Below are positions 21,734 to 31,497 of a stretch of 64,000 bases of DNA, one piece after another. Origin of the DNA: Favolaschia claudopus (Eukaryota; Basidiomycota; Agaricomycetes; Agaricales; Mycenaceae); NCBI GenBank assembly GCA_037176885.1, contig JAWWNJ010000074.1, forward strand, positions 806,001 through 870,000. The letters are read 5' to 3'. The translations under genes and the position numbers were made by a program. Below the pieces are notes generated by a model. That model was not told the origin of the DNA. It worked only from the letters and a program-made list of their open reading frames with translations, and ran no database searches. Every line of letters begins with the position of its first letter. Positions within the stretch are counted from its first letter, which is position 1.

Positions 21734-22855
21734 CTATGATATTGTGATTAGAGGGATCGAGGGAAACGCGTCACGATACACAGTTTCGGGAGCAGAGCTA
21801 TACCAAATATGAAGCTCTTGAAGCCGGCATCCGGACTGCGACAAAAATGTTTTGAGATACGGAGTCGGATCGTCTTTGGACCAGGTGAGGAAGACCTCCG
21901 GCAGTTCTAAATGGAGGAGGGCGGGCATGACTAAATGGGATAGAAATCCGGCATCGGTGTCGCTGGACGGCCGAATCACGAAAGTTTCCAGCCATGGTAA
22001 AACAATATCCCCCGGGGCGTATTCATTTTCCTCCTGCGAGTCTTGTGAGCCACCCCATAGGTCCACCGTACAGTGTATCAAGCGAGAGGCATGCCGAAAG
22101 ATCCACAGGCACTCCTCTGGATACAGACACCGCAGATTGAGGCAAGTCAGCTGCGACCATGGGAGGGCGATGCTGAGCGACCCGCCATCGTCGAGCGACA
22201 CTGTGCGCAAGAGGGGAGCATCACGGAAAATGGAACGAACCGCAGCGGGGTTTCCCGTGGAGAAATGCAGGCTTAGACTGCGGAGGAGCGGCATTGGGGA
22301 ATTCAATGCGGGCATGAAGAACATCCCAGCATGATTGCAGGTGGCTTCGAAGTGCTCCCAACGAGCTTGATGGCGGAATAGAGGGGTGAAAAGGGGTGTT
22401 GAAGCGTCGTAGTCGAAGACGCGGATGGAGAGGGGGTAGGGAGAAGATCTCTCCAGCCATAAAGGCAACAACGACGTGACCGTCTCTTTGGCTTGAAGCC
22501 AATCGTCAACAGCAGCGTGATCCAGGTGGATGGCTCTCCAGAGGGCGGGGGTAGAGAGCGCAATATTCCTCCATGCAGGACAGATATGCGTCAGGCATGT
22601 GGGGGAAAGAATGCCTGTGAGCGGCGGAGGCTCCGGGTAAGGTGGTAAGAACCGAATGAAAATTTCGCCGATGATCTCGGTGGGCAAGGTCAGCACGGGA
22701 TACTTGAACGCGTCGAGTCTGTGCTGCGCGGGCTCCTTAGCTATACGTAGCTCGGCAATCGACCCTTCAAGAGCTAATATTTGAGCTTCCAGCTCCAGAA
22801 TTTTGGCGTCTTTCTGAGCGATGAAAGCCCGGTCGGCTGCCATGCATTCGAGCAT
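21734..22855 (-). CDS. F-box domain protein
   Basis: A single-exon 373-residue frame with a clean start and stop. Residues about 8-45 form a heptad-like coiled coil (KDAKILELEAQILALEGSIA). An F-box-like segment follows at about 55-110, with LPTEIIGEIFIRFLPP, CLTHICPAWRNIALSTPALW and the WRAIHLD end typical of agaricomycete F-box proteins. The rest has spaced leucine-rich segments (LRSLSLHF, LLRTVSLDDGG, LTCLNLRCL) resembling degenerate LRRs. F-box proteins recruit substrates to SCF ubiquitin ligases; the substrate cannot be inferred. This is the only clearly intact conventional host gene in the window, though F-box genes are large expanded families in these fungi. Confidence 0.85.
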   Translation of the reverse strand: MLECMAADRAFIAQKDAKILELEAQILALEGSIAELRIAKEPAQHRLDAFKYPVLTLPTEIIGEIFIRFLPPYPEPPPLTGILSPTCLTHICPAWRNIALSTPALWRAIHLDHAAVDDWLQAKETVTSLLPLWLERSSPYPLSIRVFDYDASTPLFTPLFRHQARWEHFEATCNHAGMFFMPALNSPMPLLRSLSLHFSTGNPAAVRSIFRDAPLLRTVSLDDGGSLSIALPWSQLTCLNLRCLYPEECLWIFRHASRLIHCTVDLWGGSQDSQEENEYAPGDIVLPWLETFVIRPSSDTDAGFLSHLVMPALLHLELPEVFLTWSKDDPTPYLKTFLSQSGCRLQELHIWYSSAPETVYRDAFPSIPLITIS

Positions 22856-22963
22856 TGTTGAGTTGCGAAGATTAAAGACTCCTAGAAGAAGGAGTTGGAA
22901 CGAGAGACCGCTGTATCAGAGGACGACAAGGGTTATAGGAACTTGTGGTCGTGGCAGAAGTCA

Positions 22964-23028
22964 AGGTGAGTAGTAAACGCTATTGACCCCAAATTGACCC
23001 AACGATGGAGCGCACCACGTGACTGACA
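22964..23028 (+). repeat. partial copy of the 91-bp inverted-repeat unit
   Basis: Contains AGTAAACGCTATTGACC and CGATGGAGCGCACCACGTGA, both present in the left arm of the 23074-24083 element in the same orientation, then diverges. It is a solo fragment or an older insertion. Confidence 0.65.
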
Positions 23029-23073
23029 CGTTGTGCATTTGCATACAATCGAAGCCTTGGTTAACTTTTCTAT

Positions 23074-24083
23074 CACTCACCTTACTAAACGCTATTGACC
23101 CAACGATGGAGCGCACCACGTGACTGACACGTCGTGAGCCTTCAAGTTCCCCCGTACTATTAGTATAAGTAGTTGCTAGTAACAAGTTCTTTTTTTGGAA
23201 TCCCTATTCTCCAAGCTCGTTCTTGTGTGTGTGTGAGGGAATGTGAATATTAATACTTTGAGTCATTGATATAATGTGATATGTACGCAAAATGGACACA
23301 AATAATTCATGATTTTCTATGTAAAGCTTTGCATCTCTCCACCTTTTGAGATACAACAGAGTGCCTGAGAGAGAATGATAAGCCATATAGTATATACGAG
23401 TAGGTACTGTACTGATTTGTTCACACATTTGAGTACTGGCTTTGATGATTGATCTAACTTCGACTGACAGTGATTTTCAAGTTTACTGAATGATACACAT
23501 AATACTACTGGGCATGTACTGAGGGAATATGTACAAGCCTTTAGAGTTACTCCGGACTGGAAATCAAAAATCAGAAATCAGGATTCAGAAATCGGAGAGG
23601 GCGGAGTGGCTGTGATCAAATGTCTGCCCCTCATCCGTCCCTTCTGCAGCCTCAACCGTCGACATTTTCAGCACAACTTGAGTATAGGATCTCTTAGTAT
23701 CTGTAATCTACAGGGAATGTCCCGGCCACATTTTTTATTTTGGCCCTTGCTGTTCCGCAAATGATTATTTTCTCCGTGCGAAGCCATTTCACAGCCATTT
23801 CTGCGTTAATGTTCCGCTCTTCTTGGGGAAAATTTGGGAAATCGGCGCGGGACATTCCCTGAGGATTCGGCTCAGGACTCATTTGCAATTTATTTCAGAT
23901 TTTTAGTGTTACTGTAGAGGGCGGGGGGCGGGACCGACTCCGAACAAACAAAGTCCAAACAGACATTTGTTTGGTGTGATTTGCCAGTCCCCACTAATAG
24001 TACGGGGGAACTTGAAGGCTCACGACGTGTCAGTCACGTGGTGCGCTCCATCGTTGGGTCAATAGCGTTTAGTAAGGTGAGTG
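23074..24083. mobile_element. 1-kb element with perfect 91-bp inverted repeats
   Basis: Left arm 23074-23164 and right arm 23993-24083 are exact reverse complements over 91 bp (starts CACTCACCTTACTAAACGCT, ends CCCCCGTACTATTAGT). The interior has no recognisable gene. No flanking TSD was found, and which edge is the true terminus is uncertain. Absence of any mismatch implies a young element or recent gene conversion between the arms. Confidence 0.8.
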
Positions 24084-24299
24084 AGTCACGACGGCTTTGT
24101 GATGATCATTTCTGGGGTTAGGGTTTTTTGGCGATGAATGGCGAACGACCTACCTATTTTATAGAAAAGGCTTTTTGGATGCCCTAAGTGCTTTAGCTAG
24201 TTCTGTATGAAGGTGGCTTTTTTAAGGGATTTTCTCTCAATAAGGGAACTTGAATTTGAATATATTTAATCAGTTGTAGGCATGGAGAATTTGTGGACA

Positions 24300-24693
24300 T
24301 CTTGAGATGCTGGGGGGAACAATGTTCCCCCCAGACCCCCCCTCCTTTGGCCTGACGGCACATTGGAGGAGAGATAGATTTGTCTTTGGCTTTTGTATCG
24401 TTGATTTCAATGTTTAATACAATATTGATGGAAAATCTAGCGCGGGGGAGACCCCCGCGGACCCCCCTTTAACGCTCGCCGCTTGGCCCACTGCGTGGTG
24501 CTAGCGCTCGCCGCTAGGGCCCACTGCGTGGAGCTTATACATATTTTTCGCGCAGTGAGCGGTGACGAAAAAAAAGACGAGTAAAAGCAAAACGAAAACG
24601 TGAACGCGGGGTTCGAACTCCAGACCTCGTCACAAGCAATAATGATGATGGAGTCAGCTACACAAAACCACTCTACTATAGTGAAGACACAAG
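24300..24693 (-). mobile_element. tRNA-derived SINE, copy C (minus)
   Basis: On the minus strand the head (24693-24605) reads TATAGTAGAGTGGTTTTGTG (A-box-like), then GGAGTTCGAACCCCGC (B box, about 24608-24620 plus). Downstream is the GC-rich body shared with copies A and B (AAGCTCCACGCAGTGGGCC, GCGGCGAGCG). A hairpin with arms GGGGGGAAC and GTTCCCCCC lies at 24312-24332 and may be its far end or a neighbour. The exact 3' limit is unknown. Confidence 0.65.
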
Positions 24694-24789
24694 GAACAAA
24701 ACTGATGGCAATACATCAGGTTCTTTTCTGTCCACAAGAGGAAATGATTTCCTAAATAGGCAACGTCAGAGGTGGGGGAGGCGTAGGCC

Positions 24790-24915
24790 AGCCTGGCTTA
24801 TAACGCATAGTTTCCGGCTTATAAAACCTCTTAATCCACCCGGTGGCTTCTAATACACTCCAAGGGATTACGGGATTTGAAGCCACTGTAACGTCATAAT
24901 CCACAGCCCCTCCCC
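24790..24915. repeat. TTATAA motif cluster 4
   Basis: Repeated GGCTTATAACGC, GGCTTATAAAACC, CTTAATCC, GGGATTACGG and CATAATCC words, like clusters 1-3 and 5. Confidence 0.5.
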
Positions 24916-25799
24916 AACCAATACCACGTTGCATCCCGTTGTCGCCCTCATATTTCGCATCGAGCAGGTAGTTGGAAACATATGATATATTAGGGAGAGA
25001 GCAATACTAGAATAATATACATAAACCCGTCGCCGTCCAAGTCAACGCAAGACGAGCTCGCGAGACCAGCTGCTAATGAGGATCCCTAGAAAACTGAAAA
25101 AAGATTAACAGAAGCCCTCGAGGACAGAAAGTCCTTATGACTGACCATTTGTTCTGCCCATGACTTATTGATATCAATGAGATACTACAAGGGAAAATAA
25201 GCACTTGGCCGACAAAATACTACTCCTCGGCTTACCTGAGTTGCATACAGCAAGAAATTGAGGCGTCCACTACCATATCATGAGCAGTATTGGACGACGA
25301 AGGTACTTACCAGAGTGAATTATTGGATATTGGGGCTTTCTGTGAGTACTTGGAACGTAGTGTGAGCGTGAAAGCACATTCCTTCGGCGGATTCACTCAC
25401 CATCACGTCGGCAACGTGCTCAGCGAAGCCCAACACACCAGTGCTCGATCCTCGCAGCATTTCCTTTCCACTACATCGAGTCGGAATGGACTCTAGCCAT
25501 AGTCTGCGTGCGGCTCAGCGCGACGATTCTACGAAATCGCATTGAGAGCTAAGGCCGAATTGAGACCGAAATGTGGGAAGAGAAAAGAGTGTTGGCTGTG
25601 TTTGGCGTTCCGCAGCACCTTTGTGGGGCGCAGTCGTCATCGTGCCGTAACGCTTGAGGGCCGGTTCGTTTCAGCCTTCAGGCTTCAAATTATCGGTCGA
25701 ACTTGAGCGCGTACGTGTATAATGGCTCAAATTCAAGGCAGTTGAATGATGTGGTATTCGATAGCATGCTTTTGAGGGGCGATTCCCTGCATATCGGAA
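24916..25799. other. no gene recognised
   Basis: No convincing gene. The small frame at 25290-25496 has no motif. Base composition is mixed and no long repeats were detected. Confidence 0.4.
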
Positions 25800-25945
25800 G
25801 CGGCGTGGGTTTAAAACGGGTTAAAACGGCTTGAGATCAGTTATAAGCCACACGGCCAGCCGGTTGTAAGCCATTTCAAGGTCTACTAAGGTCTGAAGCC
25901 GGTTCAATCCCTTATAAGCAAAACTCAGTTTTTCCGACAACCGTA
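25800..25945. repeat. TTATAAGCC motif cluster 5
   Basis: Contains GTTATAAGCC, GTTGTAAGCC, AATCCCTTATAAGC and a TTTTTCCGACA edge, as in cluster 3. Confidence 0.5.
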
Positions 25946-26179
25946 CAACCATTCTACCAAGTGCTCATTGCAGGATCCGGAACGTCGCTCCATATATGTT
26001 GCCAGCATCTCTCCTCAATACCTCATTCTTGCCTCATTCTGTCTGTTTCGGCCCATACCCTTCGACCCTGTGGTGTATACACTGCATCAAGATGGTCGGA
26101 TTGCATCGGGCCACTAAAACCCATAGAAAGTCAGTGCTCATGTTGGACTTAGCAAGAAAAAATGGTTTGCACATTTCAT

Positions 26180-26312
26180 AACAAAATTTCATGATGTTTT
26201 GCTATGAATTCATGAACCTGGAATAATGGGTTTTGGAGCGTCATGAAACCCAGCTTGAACTTCATGATGTGGTTCATGACAAAAGGTCATGAAATATGAA
26301 CTTCATGATGAA
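26180..26312. repeat. array of TCATGA palindromes
   Basis: At least seven TTCATGA/TCATGAA words within about 130 bp, some as GAACTTCATGATG. The array ends where the orphan-family fragment begins. It may be subterminal repeats. Confidence 0.6.
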
Positions 26313-26640
26313 TCATTTTGAATCTCCTTCTCACAGTGTGTCACGAAGTGATGTCCGCTATCATACGAACCCGAGGCATGCATAAGCTCAACACCCAGCT
26401 GCACCTGCGCTGCAACGAGGCCTTCGAGAACCGCACGCCGAACAGTTCGACGGCTCATCGCGAGATCAAGGTCGACACCGAATATCTTCGCAATGTTTGA
26501 GTATGTCATGCTGTGAATTTTTATCAGCCGCCTTCTTCTGGTCCAGGGTTAGCCGTGGTCTCTGGAGATGCCTCGTCTGGCGTCTTCTTCTCTTGGGTGC
26601 CTTCTCATGCATCTCTTCGCCCACGACCTGGAAATCAGCC
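26303..26640 (-). pseudogene. N-terminal fragment of the orphan agaricomycete family
   Basis: Minus-strand reading gives a basic stretch (KAPKRRRRQTRHLQR), LTLDQKKAADK, then after a one-base shift in an A run MTYSNIAKIFGVDLDLAMSR and RTVRRAVLEGLVAAQVQLGV. The last two parts resemble the helix-turn-helix-like region (SRRTV.RA..EG.VAA..QLG) that I associate with the amino-terminal half of the family found at 13.0 and 20.3 kb. Truncated at both ends and frameshifted. Confidence 0.6.
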
Positions 26641-26929
26641 GGGTACGAGTAGATTCCCGCCGGCTGTCATCTCCTCGCCCAGACCGAACTACGGCTGCCC
26701 TGACTCGAATAAATATCCCTTGAGAATGAAACGACAGTCACAAGATCCTTCAATTGTTTTATGCGAGTCCGTTGCACCGGTAAAGAAGAGTTATACTGAC
26801 TGGCTGAATTGTTCCAGATCATACTTCATCTTGTTGGCTAGGCCGTATCCTGGGGCATGGGGGAACCTGTGGGATCTGGGCGATTGGGTTAGGTGGCACT
26901 GATGAGGCCCAGGGATGATGGGGTAATTA
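26641..26929. other. no gene recognised
   Basis: The plus frame running from 26513 to 26902 is opposite the pseudogene for part of its length and has no family motif. Nothing else is visible. Confidence 0.35.
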
Positions 26930-26937
26930 GCTTGCTT

Positions 26938-27098
26938 TAGTGTTGCCGCGAGCCAAGTCGAGTCGAGCTCCACCTCGAGGTAGCTTGCCCCAAAGAGGTA
27001 ATGGCTGCCTTTTCCGGCCTGATATTATCACAAATTACCTTTTTGGAGCGAGCTACCTCGAGGTGGAGCTCGACTCGACTTGGCTCGCGGCAACACTA
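26938..27098. mobile_element. 161-bp hAT MITE, 8-bp TSD GCTTGCTT
   Basis: Long inverted arms: TAGTGTTGCCGCGAGCCAAG on the left and CTTGGCTCGCGGCAACACTA on the right. Pairing continues through GAGCTCCACCTCGAGGTAGC. Flanked by GCTTGCTT (26930-26937, 27099-27106). The first bases resemble the TIR of the 3.1-kb hAT element (TAGTGCTGCCGG), suggesting mobilisation by a related transposase. Confidence 0.92.
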
Positions 27099-27157
27099 GC
27101 TTGCTTGTACACCGGGAAAATTCCTGGAACCGGCGTTCGTTATTCGGACCGGCCATG

Positions 27158-28330
27158 TAATTGGGGGAGCTTGCTCCCCCCTTTTGTCTGAGGTTCCCGA
27201 AAAGTGGATGGCTGTGCAATGTGCCTACTCTCCCACGGGTACGCCATCAGCTGTGATCTCCCACGGGTACGCCATCAATATGTGATGGAGGCTTAGACTC
27301 AGACCTGAGACGAGTGGCCTCAAGTTGGCCTCAAGGTTAGTCTAGAAGTTCCCGCGGGCCCGGTCCTGGAGGGTCGACTTATTATATAATCACTCAGTTT
27401 GGCAGGTCGTTCCCACGGCACGTTCTCGCCTATTCCACTGTAGCTCCCCACCCTTCCGTGCAAATTCGAGGTCCAGAAGCACCCTAAGGTATATCTGAAT
27501 AGTCGCCGGGTGTTTTATAATCTTACCTGCTACAACGTAGTTAGATTTGAGAAAAGTTTCAAATTGGCCGGCCGTGGCCGGCGGCCAACGCAGTGCAGTT
27601 TATCTCTGCGAATTCTGAAGCTCTCGCCGCAATTCCAGCGGGAAATGTTATCTTCTTAGGCCCTTATTGATGTTATTTATCAAAACTGCCGAAAAACGCG
27701 TTGCAAACTGCGTAACAGAACGCGAGAAATTTCAGATTACATAATAAGGGGACCCTCCCGTCAACGCACCGTGGGAAGCGACAGACTAATATATAACAAC
27801 CGCAGGCACGAGGACCTTTTGTTTATATTGTCTGTTTATAAGAGACTACCTCAAGGTGGCCTACTGTACAGCGGTGCACTCGGGGAAAATGCAGTCAAGG
27901 AATACTCTCAGCCAAGGGCCGGCATCAACAGGAAATCAAGTATAAGGAGTCATCGCGCCCTTAAAGACACCACATGGCACAAAGGCAGCTGCAGTCGAGT
28001 TCAATTCACACAATTCCGGAAAAAAAAAATCAAAGACACCTGGCCAGCAGTCAAAAGTGCACAAATTCCTGTATTCAGCTCATGGTAGCAGATTTCACCG
28101 GGACTGCAACAGTAATACAAGAAAGATGCCTTGAGTTGTGAATCGAAGGCTGATCTAAGGACAAAACTTGGCCTCTCAGTCTAACTTCTGAGATTCTCAG
28201 GTCGAGAGATAGCTTTCTTTTTTCCATTGGACTGATGCACAGTTTTGATTTTTTTTGTCGTACTTCTGTGTAGTCTGGACGGAATTAACGCAAGCTCCCC
28301 CTCATCTGTAAGCCGGGCACCGGCATTACA
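27158..28330. mobile_element. hairpin-ended element, copy III
   Basis: Left palindrome GGGGGAGCTTGCTCCCCC at 27163-27180. Right end GCAAGCTCCCCC plus hairpin 28307-28330 with arms TGTAAGCCGG and CCGGC-TTACA (one bulged A). Relative to copies I and II, one arm base changes G to A and the opposite arm now pairs as TTACA, so the stem is maintained. The interior is longer and includes a directly repeated CTCCCACGGGTACGCCATCA (27231-27270 region). No coding sequence is supported. Confidence 0.72.
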
Positions 28331-28345
28331 AGACATAGTTTATGA

Positions 28346-28385
28346 TACCTACCTAACCTACCCATCTTGGCAAACAATGATTATC
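28346..28385 (+). pseudogene. Helitron helicase frame left of the hAT insertion
   Basis: After a TGA at about 28343, the plus frame reads YLPNLPILANNDYHE and joins, across the hAT element, EMTEPSDGPSGTHL at 31503 in the same phase once one TSD copy is discounted. This is therefore the short left remnant of the helicase fragment, abutting copy III of the hairpin-ended family. Confidence 0.55.
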
Positions 28386-28393
28386 ATGAGATG

Positions 28394-31300
28394 TAGTGCT
28401 GCCGGAAGCTGGAGTTAGCTCCGAGCTGAGTTCAGCTCCAACTCGGCCCGTTACCATAAACGGCACCTCGAGGTGATGCCAGCTCGCCTCGCCTCGGCCC
28501 CCAAAACAGGCACTGTGACACTTTTGACAGCGTCACTGAGTGACTGGCGCGTCAAGCACAATCCTCGTCCTCCCGCTCACCGGTTAGCGCGTTCCTGCCG
28601 CGAACCAATCCTCCTATGATTCACCTCAACCTCGCTTGGCGTCGACGTCACCGCCTGGCTGCTACGGAGAATGCGAAACGCCCCACACAGAGCTGGAAAT
28701 ATGACGCAAAGGTGGCGCGTCGGGATAGTGCGTTGGCGCACTCAGGGTCCAAGGTACGCGCAATAGATACCTCCGAAATGTTATATATATTGCCCCAATT
28801 ATACTCCATTCCAACCCTCCCTCTTGTGAACTCCCATGGCCTCGCCGTCCTGCCAATGCGGCAACCCGCAGGCATGCACTTGCTACATCCAACCCCCGCG
28901 TCAAAACAATTTCACAACGAATTCCTACCCCACGCCCAACGTCTTTGGCTCCTGGCCTGGCTCTCAGGCTCATGCCATGCCTCTCCCGCCTCAAGCTTTC
29001 ATCCCCGGATCGCCGTATCCTCCACCACCTCCCGTCACTTTCGGCCAGACTTACGGCTTTCAAAATACATACCCCGCCTCATTTAACACCGTGATTCCTC
29101 CCCCTTCCTCTGCGGCAACCCATGCACCATTTGTCGACGCGACTAACACGATTAATGCCGGCCTCGCTCCGCCACAGCGCAAGAAGAAACGTAAAGCGAA
29201 TCCCAACGCTAACTCGGCAGCTACATCGCGCACCCGTCGCCGCATCGACCCCAACTCCACCTCCGAACCGGCTGTGTTCGGGGTCGGTCCGTCTGACCCA
29301 AATGTTGCAGCGGCAGCAGCTGCCTCTGAATCAGTTTCCCATCCTTCAATCCCTCACCCCAACTTCGGCTCTTTGGTCAATCAATCTTCGGCATCCGGAG
29401 ACGATGCAACAGATGTTTGGTATTTTGTTCGAGGCGTTCACGGCGCTTCTGCGCCAACCGTCGCACCAGAACCAACGGAAATGAAGGAAGATCGACCGTG
29501 AGTTTTAATGATTTATTCCCGAGTCTGAGGGCTAACCGTGTTCAGCTGTTTTCCGCATGTCGTCAATATTGCTGTCAAAGCCGCTCTCGCAACACTTCCC
29601 GAATTACCTGCTCCTCAAGATGGTGTCGATTCGGACAACTACGGCACGCCGATTCCCGAGGCACTGAAGCAGGATGTCGGGTATTGGGAGGCGCTAAGAA
29701 AAAATCCAGTCAAACAAACTCGTACACTCGTTACATCGTGCCGAGCGTCTGGTCAACGACGGGATAATTTTAAGGAGACGATAGAACGTGGCAACGAGGA
29801 GGGCGGCTTCGGCAAACCCGCCTTGAAGCTGCGCGTCATACAGCTCTTGCAAGATGTCGACACGCGTTGGTCGGCTACGTTCTTGATGATAGACCGGTAT
29901 CTTGAGCAAGATTTGGTTTGTTCTATTGTTTTTTCTTGCCAGTAGTGATTGAATTTGACTTGGAATTTCGTTTAGGCTGTTGAGGCATTTCTCGATGACC
30001 CAATGCAAGTCGAAATTTCGGATGATCGACTCGATCCAGTCACCAAGACTGTTCTCATCGACATTCGGCGGTTTTTACAGGTTCCGCATCTTGTCCAGGA
30101 GATAGTCTCTGCGGAGAAAGCACCTACCCTGTCCTATGTGCTTCCACTCTACGAGCAGCTCATTGCCGCCCTCAAGCTTCTTGCACGAGAGCTCCCGAAA
30201 ATCAGTCTCGGTATCAACGCCGCTGTCGACAAATTCACAGAATATCTTGGGATGTCTCGGCGCACTCGAATGTATGCGCTAGCGATGGGTAATTACTTCC
30301 TTGTTTGTCTCTTAATTCGCTTCAATCACTCATATTTAACTTTCAGTTCTAAATCCGACGACAAAACTCCAGTGGCTAAGGGACAACTGGTCTTCATCAG
30401 ATGCTGAAGAAGCCAGAACCTGGATTCGTGCAGCGGTGCGTCCCAACTTTCACATTATACTGCGCTACTGACAAACTCCCAAGATGCTGGAGTACCGCCG
30501 GGAGTTCCGCGCTCACCAGAACTCTCCGAGCACTGTGCACATAGCTTCGACCGCCAGCCGCCGCGCTGTTCACACGCCGTCTGCATCCCATGCCGCCCGT
30601 GCCCAGAAATCTGGGTTTGCGAAGCTTGGTGCTCTTGTAAAAGAGCTGTCTGCTTCCGACATCGAATCCCCACCGAGTACTCAAAGTCCGCAGCCGCTTT
30701 CGGAGGAAGAGCAAGTAGAGGCAGAGCGCCTATGAGAAGGAGGGTTTGCTGGGAGGCTCGGACCCAGAGTATGAGGACCTTGACTTGCTCCGCTACTGGG
30801 AGGTGAGTTTAAGTATGTTCTTATACAATGTTGGTCTGAAAAATGTTGCAGGCTCGTCAATATCGGTTCCGTTACCTATTTCGCGTGGCGCTTGATGTAT
30901 TGCCTGTTCAGGCTTCTGCGGTACCATGCGAGCGTGTTTTCTCTTCCAGCAAGGACACAGATGCCTCCCTACGCAACAGTCTCTCCCCCGAGATGATGGA
31001 AATGCTCCAGATTCTCAAATTTATTTATCGACAGGATCGCATCAAATTTTGCGAGGACTTCGTCGTAACTGAGGAAGATCTGTCTGTTGTTGATATTGAC
31101 CCTGATGTAGCAGAAAGGTTGATTGCGTCAGGGCGTACTCAAGAGCTTGAGGATCTTATAGAATCTTCCTGGGCTTCGCCCGTTTGATTTTTGCGTTGTG
31201 TTCACTTATAAGTATAATCATTGTGCTTTGTATTGTTCCATAATTTACTCATAAACTGTATAGTCTTTTATTGTGCATATGTTTATTGTACTTATTGGAG

Positions 31301-31497
31301 AATTGTAGCACATTTTAGAGGTGCATACGAGGTCAAAACAGTGCAATGCAGCTCAAAACGAGGAGACGGGGAACCGTGGGACGGAAACTTCCATTTATGG
31401 ATGTCAGCTCCGAGCTGCCTCGGCCCAACTCCGAGCTCGAGCGAGCTGATGGGCAATCACCTCGAGCTCAGCTCCAACTCAGCTCCCGGCAGCACTA
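28394..31497 (+). mobile_element. hAT transposon, copy 1 (complete ends, 8-bp TSD)
   Basis: Ends TAGTGCTGCCGG and CCGGCAGCACTA. The target duplication ATGAGATG is at 28386-28393 and 31498-31505. GAGCTGAG/AGCTCC-rich subterminal sequence is present at both ends. The 3,104-bp element encodes a hAT-type transposase that lacks its centre and is frameshifted. It sits within a Helitron helicase fragment. Copy 2 is at 42071-45169. Confidence 0.95.
28836..31187 (+). pseudogene. hAT transposase, internally deleted and frameshifted
   Basis: Exon 1 (28836-29497) begins MASPSCQCGNPQACTCY, is Pro/Ser-rich and contains a basic patch (RKKKRKANPN) and DATDVWYFVRGV. The 48-bp intron 29498-29545 follows, then CFPHVVNIAVKAAL, SCRASGQRRDNF and DVDTRWSATFLMIDRYLE (hAT catalytic-domain motif). 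After the 60-bp intron 29916-29975 come helical segments. The C-terminal dimerisation region reads ASAVPCERVFSSSKDTDASL and SPEMMEMLQILKF. The BED zinc finger and first catalytic block expected between exon 1 and CFPHV are absent, so I infer an internal deletion. A +1 frameshift lies near 30735 (after EEEQVEAE), before the C-terminal YWE segment. Confidence 0.88.

Noticed and set aside
14172..28330. Calling elements I-III Helitrons because of the hairpin
   Set aside because: No consistent 5' TC and 3' CTRR at the expected distance from the hairpin, and both ends carry hairpins.
28662..29063. Minus frame of 133 residues in the hAT element (and its twin at 42334-42735)
   Set aside because: It lies antisense to exon 1 of the transposase. 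Its duplication only reflects the duplicated element.
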